Below, piece by piece: positions 27,685 through 36,502 of a stretch of 64,000 nt of DNA. Positions within the stretch are counted from its first letter, which is position 1. Each line of letters begins with the position of its first letter. The DNA lies in contig NZ_CP039852.1 in NCBI RefSeq assembly GCF_006228385.1, positions 1,628,001 through 1,692,000 of the forward strand, read 5' to 3'. Under the pieces are notes generated by a model. The model was not told the origin of the DNA and did not search any database. It was given only the letters and a program-made list of their open reading frames with translations. The DNA is from Salinimonas iocasae. GTDB lineage: Bacteria > Pseudomonadota > Gammaproteobacteria > Enterobacterales > Alteromonadaceae. Both the position numbers and the translations under genes were made by a program.

Positions 27685-28857
27685 ATGGAAACACACGAGA
27701 CACAGTTGAAAAGCTACGGTCAGCTAATGACCGACAAACAAATTCGCGATGTAGTAACGCCATACGAGTTTGGCGTTTCTGACGACATTATCGGCACACG
27801 CCTGGCCCGACCGTTCCGTCGAGGGTTTGCCCTGCTCATTGACCTTTTTCTCGTCGCTATGCTTACACACCTGCCTTCAATAATACTGGCGGCGCTAGGT
27901 GTTATCTTTTTCTGGCGTGCAGGGAAAACGAACAATACGCCGGCACGGTTTAGCTGGCTTCGCAAAATTTTAAAAGGTATCTCAGCAATATTGCTGTTCG
28001 GGATCCTGGTCGCCGTTATTGACAGTGTGAATGAAGATGATGACTTGCAGAATAACGATGGAAGTATACTCAAAGGTGTACAGTTTATTGAAATTGCATC
28101 AGTCGTAATGGGTATGCCTGCAGAAACAGAGCAACTGGCAGGTGACATAGAACAACAGCGGTGTCAGGCCATTTATTGCTGGCAGGAATATCTGACAGAG
28201 ATTTCAGATGATATTGGACATATCCCTATGCCACCGGACGTGGTGGATGAGCTTACCACCAAACTTGAGCCAATTATGTCAGAAACGCTTGGTGACACCG
28301 AACGCGAAACATTGTTGCAGTCATTCAGGCAGTCCCTGAATATCACTACGGAGGAGTTTAATGAGGAAGGTGCTACCAATAAACCAGAATTGGATGATGA
28401 TACGGCATCCATTGCCGATGATGCACCGTTAACTGAGGTTACTTCAGCCATCCCGGTTCATGAAAGTGGCACACCAAGCCTATTGGCGTGGGTGCAGGGC
28501 ATTCTGGAAGATCTGGGGATTGGCTTCGGTTGGGCTGCACTGTATTTTACGGCTGTCACATTCTGGATGAAAGGCCAGACGCCGGGTAAGTGGCTGCTTC
28601 GACTAAAAGTTATCAAGCTGGACGGGACCACAATGACGCTATGGCAAAGCTTCGGACGCTATGGCGGCTATGGTGCCGGCTTCGCTACCGGGCTGTTAGG
28701 ATTTGCGCAAATTTTCTGGGAGCCTAACCGTCAGGCTATCCAGGATAAAATCTCTGAAACCCTGGTCATTCAGCTCGGGTTATCGAAACTGGATGTACAG
28801 GCAATAAAAAATTTCCGTGACAAAAACGCTAAAGCCAGTGACGAGCATCGTTCGTAA
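27685..28857 (+). CDS. RDD family membrane protein
   Basis: 390 residues. The RDD domain is split: TRLARPFRRGFALLIDLFLVAMLTHLPSIILA (about 38-70) and the C-terminal part WMKGQTPGKWLLRLKVIKLDGTTMTLWQSFGRYGGYG (about 293-330), the two family signatures. Between them is an unusually long acidic, probably soluble region (about 110-265), with DDDLQNNDG and TNKPELDDDTAS. Function of RDD proteins is mostly unknown; some are ion exchangers. The start has only a weak site (AAGAGACC). Confidence 0.88.
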   Translation: METHETQLKSYGQLMTDKQIRDVVTPYEFGVSDDIIGTRLARPFRRGFALLIDLFLVAMLTHLPSIILAALGVIFFWRAGKTNNTPARFSWLRKILKGISAILLFGILVAVIDSVNEDDDLQNNDGSILKGVQFIEIASVVMGMPAETEQLAGDIEQQRCQAIYCWQEYLTEISDDIGHIPMPPDVVDELTTKLEPIMSETLGDTERETLLQSFRQSLNITTEEFNEEGATNKPELDDDTASIADDAPLTEVTSAIPVHESGTPSLLAWVQGILEDLGIGFGWAALYFTAVTFWMKGQTPGKWLLRLKVIKLDGTTMTLWQSFGRYGGYGAGFATGLLGFAQIFWEPNRQAIQDKISETLVIQLGLSKLDVQAIKNFRDKNAKASDEHRS

Positions 28858-28929
28858 AGGCGAAACACTGCATGAAGGGCAGGGAAACGCCGAGCGTACA
28901 GTGCTCATCCTGATTGAACACGTTGTAAT

Positions 28930-29814
28930 CTATTCGTCAGACTGCTCTGCCAGCGGCGAACGGTAGTTTTGCAATTGTTTCGGTAGCAACGGGTTTTGCA
29001 GGCGAAACAGTTTCCGGTCCGGCAAACCCAAACGCTCAATAAGATCGCCTGTGGCCTGTTCAAACAAGCGTTGTGCGACCCCGTTCTCATCGATTGCCTT
29101 AAGGCCGTCACGCAGTCTGTTGGCTAGCTCGGGCTTGTCGGGATGCACATAAAACACCAATGCAAACGGGTAATACAACAAGGTTGTCGGCTCTATACTG
29201 AACATCTCATATTTCGCCGCGCGACTTTCAAAAGCCTGTTCTATTTCATTGGCACCCAGGGCGACGTAGTCAAACTCTTTTGCCGCAAGCAAATCGAAGA
29301 TGTCGTCAAAGGTTCCCCCTTCAACGACGTTGTAACCATTGTGGCGAAAAAGCGAGGCGTCGGCCCAGCCTTCCGGGATACCAATGCTAAGTTCTTTAAA
29401 TGCTTTCTCAGTTTGAATATCAGCAAAAAGAGGTAGATCCTGTTTTCGTACAATCAACAGCCTATGGCCAAGCAGTCCCTGCATAAGGGGGCGCGCAACG
29501 AGGATTTTATCCTTACTTTTGAGTTTTGGATTGCCGGCCACGGTAACAAACACATCTGCACGCTGGTCGCTGAATACGGCCGACTCCTCACTGTTTGTCA
29601 GGTTTTGTGTATCCTCGTTCACCGTAAAGTTGCCGTGCTTCTTTACCGATGCTTCAAGTACTGCCTGCAGAAGCTGACGTTCGTATTGCTGCCTGACCTG
29701 TGTCTTATTGCCGTTCCAAAACTCAATGACCTCGCTGGATTTAGCAGAAGCGCTGCCAATAAAAAGGGTCGCAGTCAGCGCAAAAATGCCAAACGTTGTT
29801 ATAATTTTTTTCAT
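28930..29814 (-). CDS. Periplasmic solute-binding protein-like
   Basis: 294 residues. Signal peptide ends at AKS near residue 25. The remainder has the shape of a family 3 binding protein (two alpha/beta lobes): ADVFVTVAGNPKLKSKDKILVARPLMQGLLGHRLLIVRKQD, IGIPEGWADASLFRHNGY, and LLAAKEFDYVALGANE. No transporter genes are adjacent, so it may be an orphan receptor or sensor rather than part of an ABC importer. Confidence 0.75.
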   Translation of the reverse strand: MKKIITTFGIFALTATLFIGSASAKSSEVIEFWNGNKTQVRQQYERQLLQAVLEASVKKHGNFTVNEDTQNLTNSEESAVFSDQRADVFVTVAGNPKLKSKDKILVARPLMQGLLGHRLLIVRKQDLPLFADIQTEKAFKELSIGIPEGWADASLFRHNGYNVVEGGTFDDIFDLLAAKEFDYVALGANEIEQAFESRAAKYEMFSIEPTTLLYYPFALVFYVHPDKPELANRLRDGLKAIDENGVAQRLFEQATGDLIERLGLPDRKLFRLQNPLLPKQLQNYRSPLAEQSDE

Positions 29815-30047
29815 CGTTATGCCTGTTCTTTTTTTAATCTGAACAAAACGTTACAGCCTACCACATCTGGAAACTTTAATGTGTGCTTGATAGCCGACAA
29901 TTTGTAAGACGATGACAAAACAAACGGCTGCGCGATAGAAGAACTGTGTCTTACTTATCGGATATTGCCTGGCTATTGGTAGTTAACTGACATGTTGGTG
30001 CACACATGTGTATCACGATTCCGATAGCGCGAGCGCACTGATACCTT

Positions 30048-30854
30048 CTAAAATTCATAATTTAACGATACCCCATAATCCACATCTGTTTTTTCAACGC
30101 CTTCAAACGGCATCGCGTTATGACTGACTTCTACAGCAAATCCAACGTTGAGAGAGGGGCGGATGGGAAAGTTGAGACTGGCAACAGCCAGCACGCGTAA
30201 ATCGCTGATATCGTCCACTGCGGGCTGAATATAGCTGGACGCTGAGGCAACAAAAGGGTACTCGCCAGTGTGTTTATGAACAATATTAGTGTATAAATTT
30301 GCCCGGACTGTATTGTCAGTCAGTGATGTCGCCTCCGACGTTTCTGACTCATAAAAAGCACCGACGCCCACTATCAACTGTTGTTCACTTGTTTCTTCCT
30401 TAGAATCAAATCGCCATCTGACATTGCCGCCTACCAGCTCGCGGTCAGAGATCCCGGCAAAATCATCATATTGATACTGTACGAACACCTCAGAATCTAC
30501 CGATGGGGCAAACTGGTTTTCATGAATCCATCGGCCGTGCAGGAACAATTCATCTTCGTCCCGCACCTGATTGGTTTCTGAATAGCTGTAGTCACTGATA
30601 AGCACAAACAGATCATCGTTTTGTTTATAACGAAGTAATCCATTTACGGTATATTCCTGCTCATCTTTGTTCCCTGACTGCCCATTGATACTAAGACCTG
30701 CCTGACCGCTATAGCCTTCAGGCGGAGTGATTTGCACATTGATAGGAACAATGGCAGCGGCTGGCCAAGCAATCCCGCTTAGTAAGAATGCTGCTAACGC
30801 TGAAATTCCGGTGCGACCGCGTCTGGCGGCCAAGTGAGGTGTTTTATGAAGCAT
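30048..30854 (-). CDS. DUF481-like outer-membrane beta-barrel protein
   Basis: 268 residues. Basic N-terminus and signal peptide ending around AAAIVP (about residue 35). The mature protein alternates polar and hydrophobic residues as in beta-barrels and ends in YEF, a C-terminal aromatic typical of BAM-dependent outer-membrane proteins. Segments such as GLLRYKQNDDLFVLISDYSYSE and GGNVRWRFDSKEETSEQQLIVGVG fit DUF481. Function is unknown. It stands alone. Confidence 0.75.
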   Translation of the reverse strand: MLHKTPHLAARRGRTGISALAAFLLSGIAWPAAAIVPINVQITPPEGYSGQAGLSINGQSGNKDEQEYTVNGLLRYKQNDDLFVLISDYSYSETNQVRDEDELFLHGRWIHENQFAPSVDSEVFVQYQYDDFAGISDRELVGGNVRWRFDSKEETSEQQLIVGVGAFYESETSEATSLTDNTVRANLYTNIVHKHTGEYPFVASASSYIQPAVDDISDLRVLAVASLNFPIRPSLNVGFAVEVSHNAMPFEGVEKTDVDYGVSLNYEF

Positions 30855-31028
30855 TTTATTATTTTCCTGGCAGAGCTTGCGCGCCCGCAGACGTGCTTTG
30901 CCTGTACCTGTAATTCGTTTTTCAGGCGACGTAATCTAGCATTGACTGCGCGACCTATCCAGGCAAGAACAGGTTTTGATGTAAGAATGCAGCATCAGGA
31001 AAGTAGGAGAGGGCTGTAACAGCAACAC

Positions 31029-31068
31029 AAAAAAGGCCCTGACCTGGCGGGGGACCGCCAGCGGGCCA
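31029..31068 (-). terminator. Rho-independent terminator of metalloprotease operon
   Basis: On the minus strand: GGCCCGCTGGCGG-TCCCC-CGCCAGGTCAGGGCC (one bulged segment) followed by TTTTTTG. It lies 20 bp behind the stop at 31090. Confidence 0.88.
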
Positions 31069-31089
31069 AGGACAGCACGCGCTCGCGCT

Positions 31090-33726
31090 CTAGTAACTGT
31101 CGTTTAAATGGTCGCAGCGACCAAACTGCGCACCATGATTGGTGACTGCCTGAACAACCTGCTTGGGAAAGCTCAGCATCTGGTCAGTTCCGTTCTGGCA
31201 AACGTAGGCTTTGTCCATATCCACATCAAAAGTGATTTGTGCACCGGCATAGCCCCCAAACAGTTCTGAACCATTGGCACTGAGGCCAAAGGGGTTGTCC
31301 ATGACAAACTGAGATGCTTCCACCACACCCTGCTTGCCAAAAAATTCACCCATCGTCATCCAACCCAGACCTTCAATATAAATAGCGCCTTTGAAACCGC
31401 CGGATAGCAGGCTTCCCGCTCGGGCAGTAATAATACTCAGGTCTTCGTTGGCATCCAGTAATGTCACACGTGGTACGCCTGCTCCGGCGGCCACCAGACT
31501 TTCATGGTCATAACCCATATCGCAGAAGTTGGTCCAGCGTGATATGTAATCGACATCCTCGCACCAGCGCAGGCTGCCCAAATCGCTGATGGTATCGGCC
31601 TGTGTATCCCACAGTTTAATACCCGTGGCCTCACGGTACCGACTTTCAAGGTTTAGTGCGCCAAAGGCGACATACTGACCATCCTGTGAAATAACGGTAG
31701 AGTCAGAGGCGCCGAACTCAGTATAGATATCCCGTAACTGTCCGTTTACCCAGGCGACTTGTCCAAAGCCGTTGGTCATGCCAGTTACGGTGTCACCGTT
31801 TCCTGACACGCGGTCGGCACGGATCCATGCGGTAGTTCGGATGGTATCCCCTGTATCATTTTTGATTGCGACATTAAGTGTGTTGCCGTAAGTTGCCGGA
31901 ACAAACTCAATATTGTCTTTAAGCGGTGTGACCTTTCCATTATTCCAGATAGCAGGGACTGCCATAGAGCTGTTTGCTGCCTGACATTCAGCCTCGCCAC
32001 TGGTTGCCTCTCGAAAAGTACCGACTACTACATCACCTTTATCATTCATATCCCACACAGAGGCCGAAGAAACGCCACCAGAGCTGCCTAATGTGCAGGT
32101 GCCGTTACTGGGGTCATCCATAGGAGTGAGTTTGTTTGCCTGAATATCCCACAGCGCTGGTGTTTTTACACCGTCACCGTTGAAATCACTGACGCCAGCA
32201 GCCCTGGTGGCAGTTTTGTTCATGGCGACATTGGAAGCATGAAGTGCTGGCTTGCCGTTATCTTTAAGCGGCACAGTGAACAGGTTTTTATCGGTTGAAT
32301 CGTAAATAAATATCATACCGCTTTGGGTCGTACCCAGGGCGCGCTTGCCGTTTTTAGCGTGGTCCATGACAAAGGCTTCAACCAGCGGCGTATACTGGAT
32401 ACCGTCGGTATAACCATTGAAGTAAATATCTGCCTGTGTTGTCTGACCGGCCTGGGCCACAATAGGTGTGATCTCACAAACATCATCGCTGGCCGGATTT
32501 GCACTTTCTCCGTCATTCCAGTATTCAGCGACTGACACCAGTGAAGTCGGGCGAGTGGGATAACCACCGGCCTTGATGGTTTCAAGATAGACAGCATAAC
32601 GGTCGCCGGGTGTCAGACCATTTATTGTAAACGTTCCGTCAGGCCCGGATAGTCCCTGCGACATGTTGCCAGCCTGCTGCGTAATGACATCCTCATAAGG
32701 GTTATCTATATTGCGCGCAACAATATTGACGCCTGAATATTCTACGCCTTCTTTGGTGCGCAGTGTGCCGGATATTGATCCATATTGTGTTTTGTATGCT
32801 TCGGTAGGGTACAGATCTGAAAGGTTTACTTTATCGTCGCTGATATTGACTGATGACTGGGCAGCACCGGCGGCGCTGCGTACATCAATAAACGGAAACA
32901 TGGTTTCAATATGACTGGCCATGGTCAGGCTTGGACCGGTATAGGTATTTGTGCCCTGGCAACCGGGAACACCGTCATATTGTGGCGAGTAGCCTCTGGC
33001 CATGTACACCAGATGGCCATTGGCCTGAGAGTGAGACATGTTAATAGCATGGCCGAACTCATGGGTGAATACACCTGAATGGTTAGCAAGATTCGGATCT
33101 TTGCTGTCAACAAAGTAACCGTTCATGAGTGCTGTGCCCTCAATAATTTCACCGGTTTCTTCATTTGCCCATTCGGGAAAAGCAATACCCAGCACCTGGT
33201 CGCGGGAGACGCCAAAGTAGTTCTGCAATATTTCGCCATCAGTATCGTAAGTTACCCAGAAACCGTAGCCATTTTCCTTATCGTAAATCTTCTGGTAATT
33301 ACTGCCGTTAACATCACTAATGCCAAGCTGCTCTTCGATGGTGCCCTGAACCGTCATGGCGAAGGTAGAAGTTTCGACATTTGTCCATTGCGCAATGGCG
33401 CTAACGGTAGCTTCGTTTGCTTTATCGACAGTAACATAAGTGACGTCGCGCTCGACGGGAGTATATGCTGGGATAACAGTACCATCCGGTAGCGTCAAAT
33501 CATGATTCAACGTCGTTCCCGCTTCCAGCACACTGTATGTTTGTACCAGATTACCGTTTTTATCCTCAATTAGGCGCCCGCCATCCGTATATACCGGGAT
33601 GGGACCGTTAGAGGTGTCCCATTTGTAAGGCTGCATTGTAGGTTCATGGATATACAAGGGGCCGCCGGCTATTGCACTGGCAGCCATGGTAGCCATAAAA
33701 GCGGTTGCGATACGTGATAGTTTCAT
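31090..33726 (-). CDS. Secreted metzincin-like metalloprotease with regulatory domain
   Basis: 878 residues. Signal peptide about 1-20. A zinc-protease motif HEFGHAINMSH is at 222-232 (HExxHxxxxxH, the metzincin spacing, with Asn229 where Gly is usual); Met276 downstream may form the Met-turn. Residues about 315-395 look like a carboxypeptidase-regulatory/CNA-B beta sandwich (ISGTLRTKEGVEYSGVNIVARN, PDGTFTINGLTPGDRYAVYLE). The C-terminal 450 residues contain repeated beta-propeller-like units (ISQDGQYVAFGALN, IWNNGKVTPL). It overlaps the upstream small exported gene by 1 bp (TAATG), so the two proteins are made together. The substrate is unknown. Confidence 0.82.
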   Translation of the reverse strand: MKLSRIATAFMATMAASAIAGGPLYIHEPTMQPYKWDTSNGPIPVYTDGGRLIEDKNGNLVQTYSVLEAGTTLNHDLTLPDGTVIPAYTPVERDVTYVTVDKANEATVSAIAQWTNVETSTFAMTVQGTIEEQLGISDVNGSNYQKIYDKENGYGFWVTYDTDGEILQNYFGVSRDQVLGIAFPEWANEETGEIIEGTALMNGYFVDSKDPNLANHSGVFTHEFGHAINMSHSQANGHLVYMARGYSPQYDGVPGCQGTNTYTGPSLTMASHIETMFPFIDVRSAAGAAQSSVNISDDKVNLSDLYPTEAYKTQYGSISGTLRTKEGVEYSGVNIVARNIDNPYEDVITQQAGNMSQGLSGPDGTFTINGLTPGDRYAVYLETIKAGGYPTRPTSLVSVAEYWNDGESANPASDDVCEITPIVAQAGQTTQADIYFNGYTDGIQYTPLVEAFVMDHAKNGKRALGTTQSGMIFIYDSTDKNLFTVPLKDNGKPALHASNVAMNKTATRAAGVSDFNGDGVKTPALWDIQANKLTPMDDPSNGTCTLGSSGGVSSASVWDMNDKGDVVVGTFREATSGEAECQAANSSMAVPAIWNNGKVTPLKDNIEFVPATYGNTLNVAIKNDTGDTIRTTAWIRADRVSGNGDTVTGMTNGFGQVAWVNGQLRDIYTEFGASDSTVISQDGQYVAFGALNLESRYREATGIKLWDTQADTISDLGSLRWCEDVDYISRWTNFCDMGYDHESLVAAGAGVPRVTLLDANEDLSIITARAGSLLSGGFKGAIYIEGLGWMTMGEFFGKQGVVEASQFVMDNPFGLSANGSELFGGYAGAQITFDVDMDKAYVCQNGTDQMLSFPKQVVQAVTNHGAQFGRCDHLNDSY

Positions 33727-34328
33727 TATTTCACCTCTGCCAGTTTGCCAACCAGATTCATGAATACACCTGCGTCTACGGCGCCCGGTGTGGTAATCAG
33801 GTTTTGTTCTTCTGCGCTAAGCGCTGTGGTTGTCATATCCTCGAAAAGTCCGTAGTTGCCGACGTCGTTTATAACTTTTCCATTTTTTATGCTGAATTTG
33901 CCTTGCTCCAGACCTACGGTTGAGCGCAAGCCACCGCCGAAGTCCGGATTCATAAAAGCGATAACGTGTTCTCCTTCCGTCCAGTTGGCAAAGCCTTCCG
34001 GTGAGACCCCGAGATACACTTTGCCGTTACCCATAGTGCGAGGCTTCAACAGACCAAACTGACGAAAACTGAACTGACTGCCCTGGTCGTGTTTGCCTTT
34101 GGCATCCTGGCCAACCTCAATGGTTATTTCTGTGAAAGGGCGGCCTTTGTTATCAAAGCCATCGGTAACCGACAGCACTTTGCCGGAAATAATACTGGCT
34201 GATGCGGTGACCAGTTGATTCAGGTTTTGCTTAACATGTTTTTGAGCCAGTGCAGAAGGCGCCAGCATTATGCCGGAGCTTAAAACTGCAACAGCAGAAA
34301 GCTTGGATAACCAGTTTTTCACTTTCAT
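33726..34328 (-). CDS. Exported partner protein of the metzincin
   Basis: 200 residues. Signal peptide ends at ALAQ (about residue 29). The mature part reads VTASASIISGKVLSVTDGF, FTEITIEVGQDAKGK, then GEHVIAFMNPDFGGG. This looks like the small beta-rich domain often encoded beside matrixin-type proteases, possibly a chaperone, prosegment in trans or inhibitor (inference). The TAATG overlap with the protease supports stoichiometric production. The promoter lies in the intergenic region shared with the MipA operon. Confidence 0.7.
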   Translation of the reverse strand: MKVKNWLSKLSAVAVLSSGIMLAPSALAQKHVKQNLNQLVTASASIISGKVLSVTDGFDNKGRPFTEITIEVGQDAKGKHDQGSQFSFRQFGLLKPRTMGNGKVYLGVSPEGFANWTEGEHVIAFMNPDFGGGLRSTVGLEQGKFSIKNGKVINDVGNYGLFEDMTTTALSAEEQNLITTPGAVDAGVFMNLVGKLAEVK

Positions 34329-34455
34329 ATTCGGTCCTCTCGGAGTGAGTTACTTGTGAGTTTTCGATTTTTTCTATCCCTGTGTCGCACTTTTTAATGC
34401 GAGGGAAGTGATTACCAAAGAACCACAGGCAAGCGCTGAAAATCACGCTTTTTCA

Positions 34456-34511
34456 TGTAGCCATTTGTAGCGGTATGTAGCGTTTTGTAGGATTTGCAGC
34501 CAGACTATAGA
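34456..34511 (+). promoter_or_regulatory. Direct-repeat response-regulator site and promoter
   Basis: TGTAG occurs at 34456, 34466, 34476 and 34486, each exactly 10 bp apart, one DNA turn. OmpR-family regulators bind such in-phase direct repeats. TATAGA at 34506-34511 could be a -10 box; the -35 position 17 bp upstream (TTTTGT, 34483-34488) overlaps the fourth repeat, as in class II activation. The likely binder is the OmpR-type regulator encoded at 35804. The site may also serve the divergent protease operon. Confidence 0.65.
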
Positions 34512-34579
34512 AGTACTGGTCGACCTGCTGCTAATGTGTGGGTTTACAAGATTTTCACATGTGAGATTGAGTAACGAGA

Positions 34580-35428
34580 TTGCATCGCTTCGTTTTTGTT
34601 ATATGTCTGAGCCTGCTGATAGGCGGGGTAAGCTACTGTGTGTCCGCTAAAGAGGCTAAGCACGATCATGTGCCGGTTCATGACTGGGGCGTGGATATTG
34701 CACTGGGCTACGGTGCGATTGAGAACCCATTAAATAAGCGTGAGTCCCTTGAGACGCTGGTGGTACCGCAGTGGTATTACTACGGCGAGCGTTTCTATAT
34801 TGAAAATTTGGAGCTGGGTTACACCCTGTTTGAAAACGATCATTTCCTGTTGGATCTGGTCGGCTACCTGAACGATGACGGTGTACTTTACAATGTCGAT
34901 AACAAATCAGTATCGATTCTGGATATTAGCAATCTGATTCCGAATGTGGGCAGACCTTTCAACGGCAATAGGGTTGAATTTGAAAATATAAAACGAAAGT
35001 TCACCTACATGGCGGGCGGCCAGGTGTTCTGGCTGACAGAATATGTGGATGTAAAGCTCTTGTATGGCAAAGATGTCACCGTTGGTCATGAAGGGGAAGA
35101 GACACTCTTATCACTTCAGAAAAGTTATAAGATCGATAAGATACGTCTTTTCTGGGAGGCCGGTGTGCAGAGAAAAACAGCGGCACTGAATAATTACTAT
35201 TATGGTTTGCGGGCCAGTGAGCGGGGGCTGCGCAACGATACCGACGTAACCGGTAAAAGCCTCATAAACTATTATGTAAAGATTGCTGCTACTTATCGGA
35301 TCTCAGACAGGGTCTCGGGTGTGATATCACTGCGACGTACACAGATGAACGACGATTTACTGATGAGTCCATTGTTGCTTGAAGATAATTATTTAAGTGG
35401 GTTTGCAGGGATCAATGTACATTTCTAA
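34580..35428 (+). CDS. MipA/OmpV family outer-membrane protein
   Basis: 282 residues with a TTG start at 34580; no alternative Met is close and the signal peptide (FVFVICLSLLIGGVSYCVSA) begins here. The mature part is the MipA/OmpV barrel: DWGVDIALGYGAIENP, VVPQWYYYGERFYIENLELGYTL, and a C-terminal strand ending in VHF. MipA-type proteins act as scaffolds for murein enzymes or as osmotic/stress-induced porin-like proteins. First gene of a four-gene operon with DUF3019 and a two-component system. Confidence 0.87.
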   Translation: MHRFVFVICLSLLIGGVSYCVSAKEAKHDHVPVHDWGVDIALGYGAIENPLNKRESLETLVVPQWYYYGERFYIENLELGYTLFENDHFLLDLVGYLNDDGVLYNVDNKSVSILDISNLIPNVGRPFNGNRVEFENIKRKFTYMAGGQVFWLTEYVDVKLLYGKDVTVGHEGEETLLSLQKSYKIDKIRLFWEAGVQRKTAALNNYYYGLRASERGLRNDTDVTGKSLINYYVKIAATYRISDRVSGVISLRRTQMNDDLLMSPLLLEDNYLSGFAGINVHF

Positions 35429-35804
35429 TAAGACATTTACTGGCACGCTGGCGATACTGTTTTGCCTGAATATAAAGACGTCATGGGCAGAACCACAGCT
35501 TAACCTTCAGCCTGAAACCTGTGTTCGTGATGAAAGCGGGGAGTGCCAGACGACGCTCAATATTCAGTATACTGGTGAGGAGCGTCGGGCGGTGTGTATC
35601 GCCATAGATCATTTGGTCTGGGAGCAATGTCAGGAAGAAGCGCGTCGACATGAGGTCAGTGTTGCGGTGCGTACTCACCAGAATTTAGATGTTACTGCGT
35701 TGGATGCAAAGGACCGCCGGATTCTTAGCGAAGCAACGCTTATTCTTGCTACATTCAAGCCTGATGCGACACGTAAGCGCCGTCGTTTCTCCTGGAGTTA
35801 CTGA
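35415..35804 (+). CDS. Exported DUF3019 protein
   Basis: 129 residues from the ATG at 35415, within the end of the MipA gene (14-bp overlap). Signal peptide ends near SWAEP. The mature part has paired Cys (PETCVRDESGECQT and AVCIAIDHLVWEQCQ) and the family pattern LNLQPETCV...TTLNIQY, then ends in a basic stretch RKRRRFSWSY. DUF3019 is regularly found with MipA and a response regulator/kinase pair. It may be a periplasmic input or modulator for the kinase (inference). Confidence 0.87.
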   Translation: MYISNKTFTGTLAILFCLNIKTSWAEPQLNLQPETCVRDESGECQTTLNIQYTGEERRAVCIAIDHLVWEQCQEEARRHEVSVAVRTHQNLDVTALDAKDRRILSEATLILATFKPDATRKRRRFSWSY

Positions 35805-36502
35805 TGACTGCGCCGGGTAAAAAAATCTTGCTTATTGAAGATGACATTGCTTTATCGGAACTCATTGCAGATTACCTGCAGGAAAAGGGTTTCGACGTCA
35901 CCTGCGCCATGAGCGGTACTCAGGCAGTGCAATACAGTCATGAACAGGAGTTCGACTTAATTGTATGTGATTTGATGTTACCGGACACACATGGTTTTAA
36001 ACTCGCAGAGCGAATATGTGGTGATCAGCATTGCCCGCTTATCTTTCTTACTGCCGTCAGCGATGACGATACACATATCTATGGCCTTGAGCTGGGCGCG
36101 GTTGATTTCATCGCAAAGCCGGTCAGACCGCCGGTACTGCTGGCCAGAATAAACGCGCAGTTACGCAAGCAACCGGTGGTAGAAGATGCCGCTATCGTCG
36201 AATTAGGAGATTACAAACTCGATTATCGGTCAAAAGGGTTATACCAGGCCGGACGCTCAATCGCGCTGACAAATCAGGAATTTGATATTTTGTGGCTGTT
36301 TATAAAGTTTTCCGACAGCCCCATAAGTCGAGAGTTTATGTTCCAGCAAATCGTTGGCAGGCCGTACGATGGCAGTGACAGAGCGGCCGATCTCAAAATC
36401 AGTCGGTTGCGCAGAAAACTTGTGCAAGCCGGCTGTAGCGATTTGCATATCAGGACTATCCGCGGGCGGGGATACATTCTGAGTCTGGATAACCATGCGT
36501 AA
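35804..36502 (+). CDS. OmpR-family response regulator
   Basis: 232 residues; start overlaps the DUF3019 stop (TGATG). Receiver 1-120 with Glu12-Asp13-Asp14, phospho-Asp56 (IVCDLMLP) and Lys105 (IAKPVRPP). Winged helix 130-230: LTNQEFDILWLFI, ADLKISRLRRKL, IRTIRGRGYIL. All catalytic residues are intact. It probably controls its own operon and perhaps the divergent protease through the TGTAG repeats at 34456. Confidence 0.95.
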   Translation: MTAPGKKILLIEDDIALSELIADYLQEKGFDVTCAMSGTQAVQYSHEQEFDLIVCDLMLPDTHGFKLAERICGDQHCPLIFLTAVSDDDTHIYGLELGAVDFIAKPVRPPVLLARINAQLRKQPVVEDAAIVELGDYKLDYRSKGLYQAGRSIALTNQEFDILWLFIKFSDSPISREFMFQQIVGRPYDGSDRAADLKISRLRRKLVQAGCSDLHIRTIRGRGYILSLDNHA

